Under the pieces are notes generated by a model. It saw nothing but the letters and a program-made list of their open reading frames with translations, made no database searches and had not been told where the DNA came from. The position numbers and the translations under genes are program-made. Shown one piece after another: positions 10,319 to 17,996 of a stretch of DNA of 32,081 bases (position 1 is its first letter; the number at the start of each line of letters is the position of its first letter). This stretch comes from Microvirga sp. (lineage in GTDB: Bacteria > Pseudomonadota > Alphaproteobacteria > Rhizobiales > Beijerinckiaceae), in assembly GCA_029266525.1 (NCBI GenBank), contig JAQSWQ010000042.1, positions 1 to 32,081 of the forward strand, written 5' to 3'.

Positions 10319-10818
10319 GCGTCGGTCCGCGCGGCTTTGCGCGGCCCGGATCGCTTCGGTACCGGCTCCTCCGCGGTGAGCTCGCCGATGAGCTCCTCGA
10401 AGTCCTTGGCCTCGCGGAAGTTCTTGTAGACGGAGGCGAAGCGCACATAGGCGACGTCGTCGAGGCCTTTCAGCCCTTCCATGATCAGCTCGCCGATCTG
10501 CTCGCTCGCGATCTCGCTGTCGCCCAAGCTCTCAAGCTGGCGCACGATGCCGTTGATCATCCGCTCGACCCGCTCCGGATCGACCGGTCGCTTGCGGAGC
10601 GCGATCTCGACCGAGCGCTGCAGCTTGTCGCGGTCGAAGGGCACGCGCCGGCCCGAGCGCTTGACGACCATCAGCTCGCGCAGCTGCACCCGCTCGAAGG
10701 TGGTGAAGCGGCCGCCGCAGTCCGGGCACACACGTCGCCGGCGGATCGCGGAGGAATCGTCCGTCGGGCGCGAGTCCTTCACCTGCGTGTCGAGACTTCC
10801 GCAATAGGGGCAGCGCAT
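10315..10818 (-). CDS. nrdR: Ribonucleotide reductase regulator NrdR
   Basis: A 167-residue repressor of ribonucleotide reductase genes that senses ATP/dATP. The N-terminal zinc ribbon has Cys3, Cys6, Cys31 and Cys34 (MRCPYCGS and [14 protein letters not shown]). The ATP-cone follows at about residues 49-139 with [30 protein letters not shown] and [13 protein letters not shown]. The C-terminal extension is basic. It starts 7 nt after the glyA stop, with the SD GAGG partly formed by the glyA stop codon. The glyA-nrdR-ribD order is typical for alphaproteobacteria. No NrdR boxes were looked for beyond this window, since no nrd genes are present here. Confidence 0.97.
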   Translation of the reverse strand: MRCPYCGSLDTQVKDSRPTDDSSAIRRRRVCPDCGGRFTTFERVQLRELMVVKRSGRRVPFDRDKLQRSVEIALRKRPVDPERVERMINGIVRQLESLGDSEIASEQIGELIMEGLKGLDDVAYVRFASVYKNFREAKDFEELIGELTAEEPVPKRSGPRKAARTDA

Positions 10819-10825
10819 GCGCGCC

Positions 10826-12127
10826 TCAGTAGATCGGAAACCGCCGGGTCAGCTTGTGGGCGCGCGCCTTCACGCCCTCTTCGACCGATCCGTTGCCGTC
10901 CTCGCCATTGGCGGCAATGCCGTCCAGCACCTCCACGATCAGCTCGCCGACGCGGCGGAACTCGGCAACCCCGAAACCGCGGGTCGTGCAGGCCGGCGTG
11001 CCGAGGCGGATGCCCGAGGTCACCATCGGCTTCTCGGGGTCGAAGGGCACGCCGTTCTTGTTGCAGGTGATGTGGGCGCGCGAGAGCGCCGCTTCGGCGG
11101 CCTTGCCGGTCAGCTTCTTCGGGCGGAGATCGACCAGCATCAGGTGGTTGTCGGTGCCGCCGGCGACGATGTCGACGCCGCCGGACGCGAGCGTATCGGC
11201 GAGCGCGCGCGCATTCTCGACGACGGCGCGAGCGTAGAGCTTGAACTCGGGGCGCAGGGCCTCGCCCAAGGCGACCGCCTTCGCCGCAATGACATGCATC
11301 AGCGGCCCGCCCTGAAGCCCCGGGAAGATCGCCGAGTTGATCTTCTTCGCGAGATCCTCGTCATCGGTCAGGATCATGCCGCCGCGCGGGCCGCGCAGCG
11401 TCTTGTGGGTCGTCGTGGTGACGACATGGGCATGCGGAAACGGCGAGGGATGCGCGCCGCCCGCGACGAGCCCGGCGAAATGGGCGATGTCGACCATGAA
11501 ATAAGCGCCGACCGCGTCGCATATCTCACGGAAGCGGGCGAAATCCCAGAAGCGCGAATAGGCCGAGCCGCCGGCGACGATCACCTTCGGCCTATGCTCA
11601 TGCGCAAGCCGCTCGAGCTGATCCATGTCGATGCGCTGGTCGTCCGGCCGCACGTTGTAGCTCACGACCTTGAACCATTTGCCCGACATATTGACCGGCG
11701 AGCCGTGGGTGAGATGCCCGCCCGAGGCGAGATCGAGCCCCATGAAGGTGTCGCCGGGCTTCATCAGCGCCATGAAGACGGCTTGGTTCGCCTGGCTGCC
11801 GGAGTTCGGCTGCACATTCGCGAAGCGGCAGTCGAACAGGCGGCAGGCGCGCTCGATCGCGAGCTTCTCCGCGATGTCGACGAACTGGCAGCCGCCGTAA
11901 TAGCGCCGGCCCGGATAGCCTTCGGCGTACTTGTTCGTCATCACCGAGCCCTGCGCCTCGAGCACCGCGCGCGACACGATGTTCTCCGAGGCGATGAGCT
12001 CGATCTCGTCGCGCTGCCGGCCAAGCTCGAGGGCGATGGCGCGTGCGATCTCGGGATCGACCTCGGACAGGCCCGCCGAGAAAAAGCTGTTCGACAGCTG
12101 CATCTTCGCCGCTTCGGTCGCGCTCAT
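10826..12127 (-). CDS. glyA: Serine hydroxymethyltransferase
   Basis: PLP enzyme interconverting serine and glycine with transfer of a one-carbon unit to tetrahydrofolate; cytoplasmic. In the 433-residue form, [54 protein letters not shown] and [14 protein letters not shown] are all family signatures. The PLP lysine is Lys242 in [17 protein letters not shown] 12127 was chosen because GAGG lies 5 nt upstream and the protein then begins as usual. An in-frame start at 12229 would add 34 residues across a hairpin leader and is unlikely. glyA heads the operon that continues with nrdR and the riboflavin genes. Confidence 0.97.
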   Translation of the reverse strand: MSATEAAKMQLSNSFFSAGLSEVDPEIARAIALELGRQRDEIELIASENIVSRAVLEAQGSVMTNKYAEGYPGRRYYGGCQFVDIAEKLAIERACRLFDCRFANVQPNSGSQANQAVFMALMKPGDTFMGLDLASGGHLTHGSPVNMSGKWFKVVSYNVRPDDQRIDMDQLERLAHEHRPKVIVAGGSAYSRFWDFARFREICDAVGAYFMVDIAHFAGLVAGGAHPSPFPHAHVVTTTTHKTLRGPRGGMILTDDEDLAKKINSAIFPGLQGGPLMHVIAAKAVALGEALRPEFKLYARAVVENARALADTLASGGVDIVAGGTDNHLMLVDLRPKKLTGKAAEAALSRAHITCNKNGVPFDPEKPMVTSGIRLGTPACTTRGFGVAEFRRVGELIVEVLDGIAANGEDGNGSVEEGVKARAHKLTRRFPIY

Positions 12128-12149
12128 GGCTGCCTCGGTCCGTGGTTGC

Positions 12150-12187
12150 GGCGGAAGCGGCGAATCGGGGCAACGGCGGCTTCCGCC
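12150..12187 (-). promoter_or_regulatory. Leader hairpin just upstream of glyA
   Basis: A perfect 9-bp inverted repeat (12150-12158 with 12179-12187, arm GGCGGAAGC) with a 20-nt loop ends 22 nt before the glyA start codon on the minus strand. If transcribed it lies in the 5' leader just above the SD; as DNA it could be an operator. The function is unknown; only the palindrome is directly seen. Confidence 0.45.
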
Positions 12188-12324
12188 CGTAGCTGGGGCG
12201 CTCGGCCCGAACGCGCACGCGTCTAGCATGCGCCGCTGCGCTCCGCCAAGGCAGCGTCCGTCGAGGGGGGATGAGGTCGGGACGTTTCGATGTGGAGAAG
12301 CCGCCGACCGTCAGCGCTGCCGAC

Positions 12325-12426
12325 TCAGGGCGGGTCGGCGATGGACCAGCCGACCATGCTGAACGTGAGGCCGACTACGATCGCGCCGCCGCAGGCCAGC
12401 CAAAGCGCGAGATCCTCGAGGAGCAT
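12325..12426 (-). CDS. 33-residue single-pass membrane microprotein
   Basis: A very small reading frame starting 11 nt after the stop of the TadG-like gene. An SD-like GAGGG overlaps that stop codon and lies 8 nt before ATG 12426. The product begins MLLEDLALWLACGGAIVVGL and continues with TFSMVGWSIADPP. It is one hydrophobic helix (residues 7-28), containing a small-residue patch ACGGA, with an acidic N-terminus and a short polar end. I do not recognise the family. The coupling to the upstream gene suggests a partner of that protein or a membrane-anchored helper. Support comes from SD position, codon composition like the neighbours and a coherent membrane helix; conservation has not been tested. 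Confidence 0.5.
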   Translation of the reverse strand: MLLEDLALWLACGGAIVVGLTFSMVGWSIADPP

Positions 12427-12437
12427 CGGCCCTACCC

Positions 12438-13652
12438 TCAATCGATCAGCCGCGCTCCGGTCCATGTGACGGGCAACGGGGCCGGAGTCTTCACGGCGTT
12501 CACGTCTGAGCGGGCGGTGGCCGACCCTGCGAACTTGATCTGGTCGGCGATGATCGGCATGAACGCGCTCGCCTGCCCGAAGGTGCCGCTGCCGTTCAGG
12601 GTGAGGGATTGCGTCGGGGTGTAGATCGCGCCACTGAGCTTGGTGGTGGAGTCGCCGTTCAAAGTATTGGTGGCGCCGGTGTTTGAGACGCGATCCTGGA
12701 CGATCAGCATGCCCTGATACGGCCCGCTCGTCATCGCGCTCAGATCGATCTTGCCGCTGCCGTTGAACGTGAAGCCCGCGCCTTGGCCGACGAGGTAGAA
12801 AGTCACCCCGGCCCCCGTGACGTTGGCCTGGCTCGAGATGGTCAGCGGGCCGTTCTTGATGATGTAGAGTCCCGGCTGAAGGGTCGCGTTGCCCTTGATG
12901 TCGAGCCCGTTGCAATAGGTCTTGTCGCCGTAAAGGGTCTCGGTGTCTCCAGGCTGGACGGTCTTCTTGTTGTAATCGCAACCGGTTGCGACCGCTTCGG
13001 GCAGATTCCGGAACGGATCCTCCAGGCGGTCGCAATTGCTTTCCGCCATTGCAGCAAGCGAGCTCGGAACGCTCACTCCGCCCACGGCGCAGAGAGCGCC
13101 GGCTTTGACGGAGGCCGAGCCTTGCACCACGAGGGAGTTGCCGCTGCTCGAGTTGCTGTGGATGGCGCAGCCGTCTGCGACGAAGCTCGAGCTTCGGGCG
13201 AAGGTTACGGCGCCGCTCGCGGTGTGGCTGAGCGCCATGACGCAGACCGGCGGGCCCTGCTTGATCCGTTCGGCCTTCGACCGCGCAGCGACGACGATCT
13301 CATTGATGCCGATCGCACCGAGAATACCAGTCTTGAGAAGGTCCTTGGCGGTGACCGTGACCGTCTTGCCGCTGACGCTGGCCGTCGCCTCATGCGAGAC
13401 TTGGCTCGGGGAGCTTGCGGTCCGGAAGAAGCCCAGCGCGACGTTCACCCTGGCGTCGCTGCTGGAGGCCTTCGCCGCGGCCGCGCTCAGAGCCGCCGCG
13501 TCCGTGATCTGCTGAAGATTGCTCTGCAGCTTGGTGGCGCGGCTGTAATCCACGGCGGCTCCGGCCAGGCCGACCAGCGGCAGGATGGAAAGCGCGAAGG
13601 TGCTCGCGACGTTGCCGGAGCGGTCGTGACCAAATCGCCGGAGGAGAGCCAT
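12438..13652 (-). CDS. TadE/TadG-like pilus-assembly family protein with surface-type C-terminal region
   Basis: A 404-residue protein. The N-terminus has RRFGHDRSGNVASTFALSI and a membrane helix (LPLVGLAGAAVDYSRA, about residues 25-45), then LQSNLQQITDAAALSAAAA; this is the TadG/TadE-type N-terminal region, inner-membrane anchored and facing the periplasm. The rest is rich in Ser, Thr, Gly and Asn with alternating beta-like strands (for example SLVVQGSASVKAG, GLYIIKNGPLTISSQANVTG, GFTFNGSGKIDLS) and six or so scattered cysteines. I chose ATG 13652, preceded by GAGG at 6 nt; ATG 13664 and 13682 are alternatives. No other tad/cpa genes are nearby, so it is an orphan member. A microprotein follows directly. 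Confidence 0.72.
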   Translation of the reverse strand: MALLRRFGHDRSGNVASTFALSILPLVGLAGAAVDYSRATKLQSNLQQITDAAALSAAAAKASSSDARVNVALGFFRTASSPSQVSHEATASVSGKTVTVTAKDLLKTGILGAIGINEIVVAARSKAERIKQGPPVCVMALSHTASGAVTFARSSSFVADGCAIHSNSSSGNSLVVQGSASVKAGALCAVGGVSVPSSLAAMAESNCDRLEDPFRNLPEAVATGCDYNKKTVQPGDTETLYGDKTYCNGLDIKGNATLQPGLYIIKNGPLTISSQANVTGAGVTFYLVGQGAGFTFNGSGKIDLSAMTSGPYQGMLIVQDRVSNTGATNTLNGDSTTKLSGAIYTPTQSLTLNGSGTFGQASAFMPIIADQIKFAGSATARSDVNAVKTPAPLPVTWTGARLID

Positions 13653-13715
13653 CGATCGCCTCATGAGCCCATGCGGACCCAAGGCAATTACCGAGGTTCA
13701 GGACCAGAAGGTATC

Positions 13716-13802
13716 GAGTTCTTAAAAGCTGAATAACGGTCAAGAACTCAGAACTACACAGTTACGGACAATTTTTCTGACAAGCTGACCTGCTTTGTCC
13801 GT
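13716..13802. promoter_or_regulatory. Two inverted repeats upstream of the TadG-like gene
   Basis: The 206-bp gap between the TadG-like gene and the M15-like gene is AT-rich. It contains GAGTTCTT (13716-13723) mirrored by 13742-13749 (18-bp spacer), and ACGGACAA (13764-13771) mirrored by 13795-13802 (23-bp spacer). Both are perfect 8-bp arms, about 64-150 bp before the gene on the minus strand, where operators or leader hairpins would sit. No certain -35/-10 pair could be fixed. Confidence 0.4.
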
Positions 13803-13858
13803 ATAAACCAAAAAGCCCGCCTGCCATTCGGCCTTTCTCGTTGGTGGAGGCCCTGCCC

Positions 13859-14860
13859 TCAGTGGCCGTCATCCGACCAGTGCGGCGGGTCGGAAACGAG
13901 CTTGAACACGCCGAAGCTCCTGCCGACCGTATGGAGCTGCGCGTTCTGGCCGCTCCGGGGGGTCGTCGCAATGTTGGTCGTGCCGCCACTCCCGTTGCGG
14001 AGGCTGAGCGTCCCCGACCAGCTGATCGACATGTCGACGGCTCGCCGCTCGGTATGCCTGCTGTTCAGAGCCGCCTGAACGCTGAGGCCGTAGCCGAGGA
14101 CCATCTCCTCGGCGGCGCTTCTCGATGCCGAAGCGTTGCCGTGGTCCCACTCGATGTCGACGCCCGCCATCGGCGGAACGGTCGAGGGGTTGGCCCCGAG
14201 CCGCGCGATGGCCCAGGCGAAATGCATCAGATAAGCGCGTTCGGGAGGCCGGAACGTCGCGCTGATCCTGACGGTCGCGCCGGCATCTTTCATCGAGCCG
14301 ATGAAAGCTTCGGCCGCCTGACGGAATCCGGCCTTCAGATCCGTCAGCGACCGGCTGCCTGGGAAACGAGCAACCCAGCTCCGCCCGCTTCGCTCCCTGG
14401 CCGCCGCCGCAACTGCCAGGCCGCGTTCAGCCGCTGGCCCCTCCATCGTGTCGGACCCGCAGAGCTCGTCAGGCTCGGCGGGCGCGGGCTCATCCTCGGC
14501 AGTCTTCGATTCCAGCCTCGCATGCCCGTGCGGCTCCGGTGCAGCAACGGCCGCCGACGCAACGCCGGCCGGCGAGCAGGACGGTCCCGCAATCTCAAGC
14601 TCCGCCCCACCGCCAGGTCCGAGCGAGAGCTTTGCGCGCAGGAGCTGAACGCCGTCCGGGAAGAAAAGGCGTCGCCGTCCGGGGTCGCCGGCGCCAGATC
14701 CGGCGATATCATCGAGTACCGCGCCGACCATCTCGGCCAGTGCGGCAGCTTCGGCGGGCTCTTGCGAGACGCCCGGCCGAGCACGCTGCGCCGCCGAACC
14801 CGTCCCGGATTGCCTGGCTTTTTCAGCCGCACCTCCAGCCCGCCCAACGCGCCTAGCCAT
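13859..14860 (-). CDS. Peptidase M15-like (D,D-carboxypeptidase-fold) protein
   Basis: A 333-residue protein. Residues 1-160 are low-complexity Ala/Pro/Glu-rich with no clear signal peptide. The C-terminal half (about 175-333) looks like an M15/VanY-type zinc domain: TFRPPERAYLMHFAWAIARL, then SRHTERRAVDMSISW with His269 and Asp276, and at the very end DPPHWSDDGH with His327. The family motif is SxHxxGxAxD; here the glycine is arginine (R272). GGAGGG lies 7 nt before ATG 14860, supporting the start. M15 enzymes trim peptidoglycan peptides, which fits the L,D-transpeptidase gene upstream. The lack of an export signal leaves doubt about where it acts and whether it is catalytic. Confidence 0.62.
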   Translation of the reverse strand: MARRVGRAGGAAEKARQSGTGSAAQRARPGVSQEPAEAAALAEMVGAVLDDIAGSGAGDPGRRRLFFPDGVQLLRAKLSLGPGGGAELEIAGPSCSPAGVASAAVAAPEPHGHARLESKTAEDEPAPAEPDELCGSDTMEGPAAERGLAVAAAARERSGRSWVARFPGSRSLTDLKAGFRQAAEAFIGSMKDAGATVRISATFRPPERAYLMHFAWAIARLGANPSTVPPMAGVDIEWDHGNASASRSAAEEMVLGYGLSVQAALNSRHTERRAVDMSISWSGTLSLRNGSGGTTNIATTPRSGQNAQLHTVGRSFGVFKLVSDPPHWSDDGH

Positions 14861-14951
14861 GGCTCAACCCTCCGTGCGCGTGCAGCTTCGCGAGCTTGAG
14901 TTGCGCTGGCAAGCCCGATCAAGGTCGGCGCGGCAGAGCCCCCCAAAGCAA

Positions 14952-14976
14952 AAGGCCCGCCTTGCGGGCGGGCCTT
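14952..14976 (-). terminator. Terminator after the L,D-transpeptidase gene
   Basis: A 10-bp perfect GC-rich stem (14952-14961 with 14967-14976) with a 5-nt loop, extendable by AGCA/TGCT with one mismatch. On the minus strand it is followed by TTTTGCTTT. It lies 23 nt beyond the stop at 15000 and separates this gene from the M15-like gene. Confidence 0.85.
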
Positions 14977-14999
14977 CTGCTTCGTGCGGGCGGACGAGC

Positions 15000-16250
15000 T
15001 CAGTTGACGCTCTCTTCCGGCTCCTTGTCGATCGCGCGGGCGACCGGGATCGAGCCCAGCCCGTCACGATTGTAGATATCGTCGCGAAACTGCACGAGGC
15101 CCTCCGGCGTCGCCCAGGCGGTGATGTAGGTCCAGTAGACGTGGACCGGCTGGGCGAGCTTCGCGTCGATGCGCTGGCCGCCCTGGATCGTGTTGTCGAT
15201 CTGGTCGCGGGTCCAGCCGGGCGTGTCCTTGAGGAGCCACGTGATGTAGTCGCGCACGTTCTGCACGCGCACGCAGCCCGAGGACACGAAACGGAAATCG
15301 TCGCCGAAGATGCCCTTCGAGGGCGTGTCGTGCATGTAGACGCCGTGCGGGTTCGGGATGTTGATGCGCACGAAGCCCATCGAGTTGAGGTCGGCGCCCG
15401 GGTCCTGCCGGAACATGTAGCGCGTCGCCTCGTCCGAGTGCCAATTGACCCGCTGCGGCGCGATCTCCTCGCCCTTTGGCGAGTAGATGCGGATCTTGTT
15501 CTCGGTGAGGTAGTTCGGCTCCTTCTGCATCTTCGGGATCAGATCCTTCTTGATGATCGAAGCCGGGACGGTCCAGAACGGGTTGAAATTCACCTCGGTG
15601 ATCTTGGCGTTCATGATCGGCGACTGGCGGTCGATCTTGCCGACGCCGGCGGCGTGCCGGCTCGCGACCCGCCCCTCCTCCACCGTCTCGACGACGGCGG
15701 CAGGGATGTTCACGATCACGTAGCGGTGGCCGAGATTGCCCGAATAGGCGCGAAGGCGAACCGCATTGAGCTCGAGCTGGCGAAGCCGGGTCTCGGCGGG
15801 GACGTTCATGGCCGCGACCGTCGAGGAATTCATCGCGCCGGTGGTGTTGAGGCCGTGCCGCGCCTGGAAGCGCCGAACGCCCGCCTCGACATAGGAATCA
15901 TAGACCGGCGACGAGCCGGCGGCCGGATCGAGGTCGCCGGTCATGATCAGGCGTTGCCGCAGCGCGGCGACGGCCGGGCTGCGCGCGCCGACCCGCATCT
16001 GGCCGACGCCCTGGATCGGCTCCCAGCCGCCGCGCGAGACGATGTCGCGATAACGGTCGATCATCTCCTCGGTCGCGGCGAGCGCCTGCGCGGAGAGGAT
16101 CGGCGTCGAGGAGCGCGGCACCCGCATGCGCGTGCCGGCGTCGTAGTTCTGGCGCCACTCCGCCTGTTGGGCGGAGCTCTGGGTCGGCGCGACGGCCGCC
16201 GCCAGGGAAAGGGCGAGCGTTCCGGTCAGGAGCGAAGCGCGAAGATTCAT
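15000..16250 (-). CDS. Periplasmic L,D-transpeptidase (YkuD domain, PG-binding domain)
   Basis: A 416-residue secreted protein that makes 3-3 peptidoglycan cross-links or attaches proteins to the wall. The start MNLRASLLTGTLALSLAAAV is a signal peptide ending near SSAQQ. A peptidoglycan-binding-1 domain lies at about 95-165 (SPAVAALRQRLIMTGDL, VEAGVRRFQARHGL). The YkuD domain follows: YVIVNIPAAVVETVEEGRV, MHDTPSKGIFGDDFRFVSSG, and the catalytic motif SSGCVRV with Cys326. ATG 16250 is chosen since the upstream 63 in-frame codons do not look coding and would hide the signal peptide. The SD is weak. The nearby ldtR regulator fits known LdtR control of an L,D-transpeptidase in related bacteria. 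Confidence 0.93.
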   Translation of the reverse strand: MNLRASLLTGTLALSLAAAVAPTQSSAQQAEWRQNYDAGTRMRVPRSSTPILSAQALAATEEMIDRYRDIVSRGGWEPIQGVGQMRVGARSPAVAALRQRLIMTGDLDPAAGSSPVYDSYVEAGVRRFQARHGLNTTGAMNSSTVAAMNVPAETRLRQLELNAVRLRAYSGNLGHRYVIVNIPAAVVETVEEGRVASRHAAGVGKIDRQSPIMNAKITEVNFNPFWTVPASIIKKDLIPKMQKEPNYLTENKIRIYSPKGEEIAPQRVNWHSDEATRYMFRQDPGADLNSMGFVRINIPNPHGVYMHDTPSKGIFGDDFRFVSSGCVRVQNVRDYITWLLKDTPGWTRDQIDNTIQGGQRIDAKLAQPVHVYWTYITAWATPEGLVQFRDDIYNRDGLGSIPVARAIDKEPEESVN

Positions 16251-16330
16251 CGTTCGAAAGCTCGCAAAAGTCTCGTTATCGGGCTGTGGATCGAAGCGGT
16301 CCCCCGGCTCCGCCCCACCGTGTTTTTGAA

Positions 16331-16364
16331 AGTGCTCAGGCGCGGTTAACGAACCATGAGCACT
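16331..16364. promoter_or_regulatory. Inverted repeat upstream of the L,D-transpeptidase gene
   Basis: AGTGCTCA (16331-16338) is mirrored exactly by 16357-16364 with an 18-bp spacer that itself contains GGTTAACGAACC (a GTTAAC palindrome). It lies 81-114 bp before the gene start on the minus strand, a plausible operator for LdtR or a CtrA-like half-site (TTAAC). The binding protein is unproven. Confidence 0.4.
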
Positions 16365-16458
16365 CCGGCCATTTTGTGGCGGGGCGCGAATGCGCAAGGA
16401 GCGCGCCCGGCGGCCCGCCCGCCTGTTGCCCCAAAGCAACGAAACGCAGCTCTGGAAA

Positions 16459-16662
16459 TCAGGCGAAGCCGGCGCGCTGCGGGAAGCCCAGTTGCTTGAG
16501 CGCCCGGACCACCGGGCACATGCCGGTGAACGAGGCCTGGATCAGATGGACGCCGAGAAGGCCCGTGATCCAAAGCCACTTCGGGCTGTGATAGACGCCG
16601 AGTAGCACGGTCACGATGATGAGGCTGCCGACCACCAGAAGAACGGCCCGTTCGACGCTCAT
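16459..16662 (-). CDS. DUF2892 (YgaP transmembrane-like) small inner-membrane protein
   Basis: A 67-residue protein with two membrane helices: RAVLLVVGSLIIVTVLLGVY (residues 5-24) and a second around WLWITGLLGVHLIQASFTG. It ends in CPVVRALKQLGF, the conserved CP-x-(5)-LG end of the DUF2892 family. The domain occurs alone or fused to rhodanese (YgaP); this one stands alone. A very strong SD (GGAGGGGAG) lies just before ATG 16662. The single cysteine in the CP motif is retained. It lies between ldtR and the L,D-transpeptidase gene, with palindromic repeats upstream. Function unknown. Confidence 0.85.
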   Translation of the reverse strand: MSVERAVLLVVGSLIIVTVLLGVYHSPKWLWITGLLGVHLIQASFTGMCPVVRALKQLGFPQRAGFA

Positions 16663-16743
16663 AAGCTCCCCTCCCGAGCAAGAGTGCGGGCGAAGCTTAG
16701 CAGAACCGAGAGCGCCTGGAAGCGACCGCTCCCTCCTTGCTAC

Positions 16744-16814
16744 GGCCGGGACTCGTCCCGGCCATCCAAGCGAGCGGTTTTCCCTGGTGTCGGGATCGCC
16801 GGGTCGAGCCCGGC
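16744..16814. repeat. Pair of GGCCGGG-type intergenic palindromes
   Basis: Two hairpins: 16744-16751 with 16756-16763 (8-bp stem, CTCG loop) and 16798-16803 with 16809-16814 (6-bp stem, 5-nt loop). The cores and flanks (CGGCCATCC, CGGCAACGAC) are of the same type as the element at 7398-7501, but no long outer stem is seen. It fills the gap between ldtR and the DUF2892 gene. Confidence 0.7.
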
Positions 16815-16828
16815 AACGACAGCGGAGA

Positions 16829-17344
16829 TCACAGCCGGTAGCGGATCTGGTCGGTCCAGAAGCGCTCGAGCCGGGTCAGGGCCTGGTTGAGACGCTGGAA
16901 GTCGTCGTCCGAGATGCCGCCGATCGGGTGAATGGTCTGGCTGTGCTTCTCATAGAGCGCCTTGACGACCTCGTGCACCGCCTTGCCCTTCTCGGTCAGG
17001 CTGATGCGCACCGAGCGCCGGTCGACGCGCGAACGGGCGTGATGGAGATAGCCCATCTCGACGAGCTTCTTGACGTTGTAGGAGACGTTCGAGCCGAGAT
17101 AGTAGCCGCGGGTGCGCAGCTCGCTCGCGGTCAGCTCCTTGTCGCCGATGTTGTAGAGCAGCAGCGCCTGGACGCTGTTGACGTCGTCGCGGCCGCGGCG
17201 CTCGAACTCGTCCTTGATCACGTCGAGGAGCCGGCGATGCAGCCGTTCCACGAGGTGGAGCGCCTCGAGGTAATGGGGCTTCGCCGCCGCGGCGTCGCTC
17301 TCGCGACGAACGGGTCCCGGCGCAGTCTTCACTGCTAGGTTCAT
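16829..17344 (-). CDS. ldtR: MarR-family regulator, LdtR-type
   Basis: A 171-residue winged-helix regulator. The N-terminal dimerisation helix contains YLEALHLVERLHRRLLDVIK; the DNA-binding part has LLLYNIGDKELTASELRT, RGYYLGSNVSYNVKKLVEMG and the wing HHARSRVDRRSVRISLTEKG. The C-terminal helices are HEVVKALYEKHSQTIHPI and FQRLNQALTRLERFW. It closely resembles LdtR, which in related Hyphomicrobiales controls an L,D-transpeptidase gene and cell-wall and stress traits; such a gene lies 579 bp downstream here. A 193-bp upstream gap with repeated motifs may be its own operator. Length and context fit well. Confidence 0.85.
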   Translation of the reverse strand: MNLAVKTAPGPVRRESDAAAAKPHYLEALHLVERLHRRLLDVIKDEFERRGRDDVNSVQALLLYNIGDKELTASELRTRGYYLGSNVSYNVKKLVEMGYLHHARSRVDRRSVRISLTEKGKAVHEVVKALYEKHSQTIHPIGGISDDDFQRLNQALTRLERFWTDQIRYRL

Positions 17345-17430
17345 GTCCTGCCTCGCCCTGTTTGTCTATTCGCCGGATTTCCCGGTCGGCTTATGGCGGG
17401 CAAACTAGGTTACGCGGATGAAAACCGGAT

Positions 17431-17496
17431 TAAATAGTAGCATGAATTTGCGTTTTACCTCTTGGCATGAATCGAAAATGAATGAAGGTCTATTTA
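17431..17496. promoter_or_regulatory. AT-rich upstream region of ldtR with repeated motifs
   Basis: Within the gap 17345-17537, TAAATAG at 17431-17437 is mirrored by CTATTTA at 17490-17496. GCATGAAT occurs as a direct repeat at 17440-17447 and 17465-17472 (25 bp apart). The composition is far more AT-rich than the flanking genes, as expected for a promoter and operator. Autoregulation by LdtR would be usual for a MarR protein. No -35/-10 pair was assigned. Confidence 0.4.
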
Positions 17497-17537
17497 CCCT
17501 TCCGATCGGTTTACGGTGAGCCTCGAATTACCCCTCA

Positions 17538-17996
17538 TCAGGGCTCCTCCCCCGCCGCGAGCCACGAGATCGCGAGATACGCGACGATGAAAGCGAGGAA
17601 GAACGCGAGCGAGATCGTGTTGCTGGGCACGACCGAGGGGAAGAAGAACGACAGGATGAGGTGGCTCATGATGGCGAGAAGCCACATCACGCCGCCCCAG
17701 ACGCTCGCGAGCCACAAGCCCACCCCTGCGATCGGGTCGATCACGGCGAAATAGATGATGGTCGCCTGGTGCCCCATGAGGCGGCCCTCGAAGGTCGCCG
17801 CGGGAGAGCCGGCCCCGAGGATCAGCGCCCAGGCCGCGAGCCCCTTCGCGATCCACAGAAGGGCGAGAAGCCGCATGTACCAGACCAGCACGAGGTCCCA
17901 GCGGGCGCCGCGCTTCGCCGGCGGCTCGCCCGAGCGGTCGCGGATCACCTCGTCGCCGCCCTCGAACACCAGGTGATTGCGTCGAAGACGCGCCAT
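17538..17996 (-). CDS. Four-helix inner-membrane protein (DUF6163-like)
   Basis: A 152-residue protein. After a charged N-terminal 35 residues it has four hydrophobic helices: LVLVWYMRLLALLWIAKGLA, IIYFAVIDPIAGVGLWLASV, GGVMWLLAIMSHLILSFFF, and ISLAFFLAFIVAYLAISWLA. The pattern and its place upstream of ldtR match the small Hyphomicrobiales membrane family I know as DUF6163; that name is from memory. ATG 17996 overlaps the preceding stop by one base (TGATG); GTG 17999 is an equally possible start. It is likely co-transcribed with the hydrolase gene. Biochemical function unknown. Confidence 0.75.
   Translation of the reverse strand: MARLRRNHLVFEGGDEVIRDRSGEPPAKRGARWDLVLVWYMRLLALLWIAKGLAAWALILGAGSPAATFEGRLMGHQATIIYFAVIDPIAGVGLWLASVWGGVMWLLAIMSHLILSFFFPSVVPSNTISLAFFLAFIVAYLAISWLAAGEEP

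Noticed and set aside
12128-12229. 34-residue N-terminal extension of GlyA
   Set aside because: It covers the leader hairpin and has no family resemblance; ATG 12127 has a good SD.
16251-16439. 63-residue N-terminal extension of the L,D-transpeptidase
   Set aside because: It would place the signal peptide inside the protein; the segment has no coding character.
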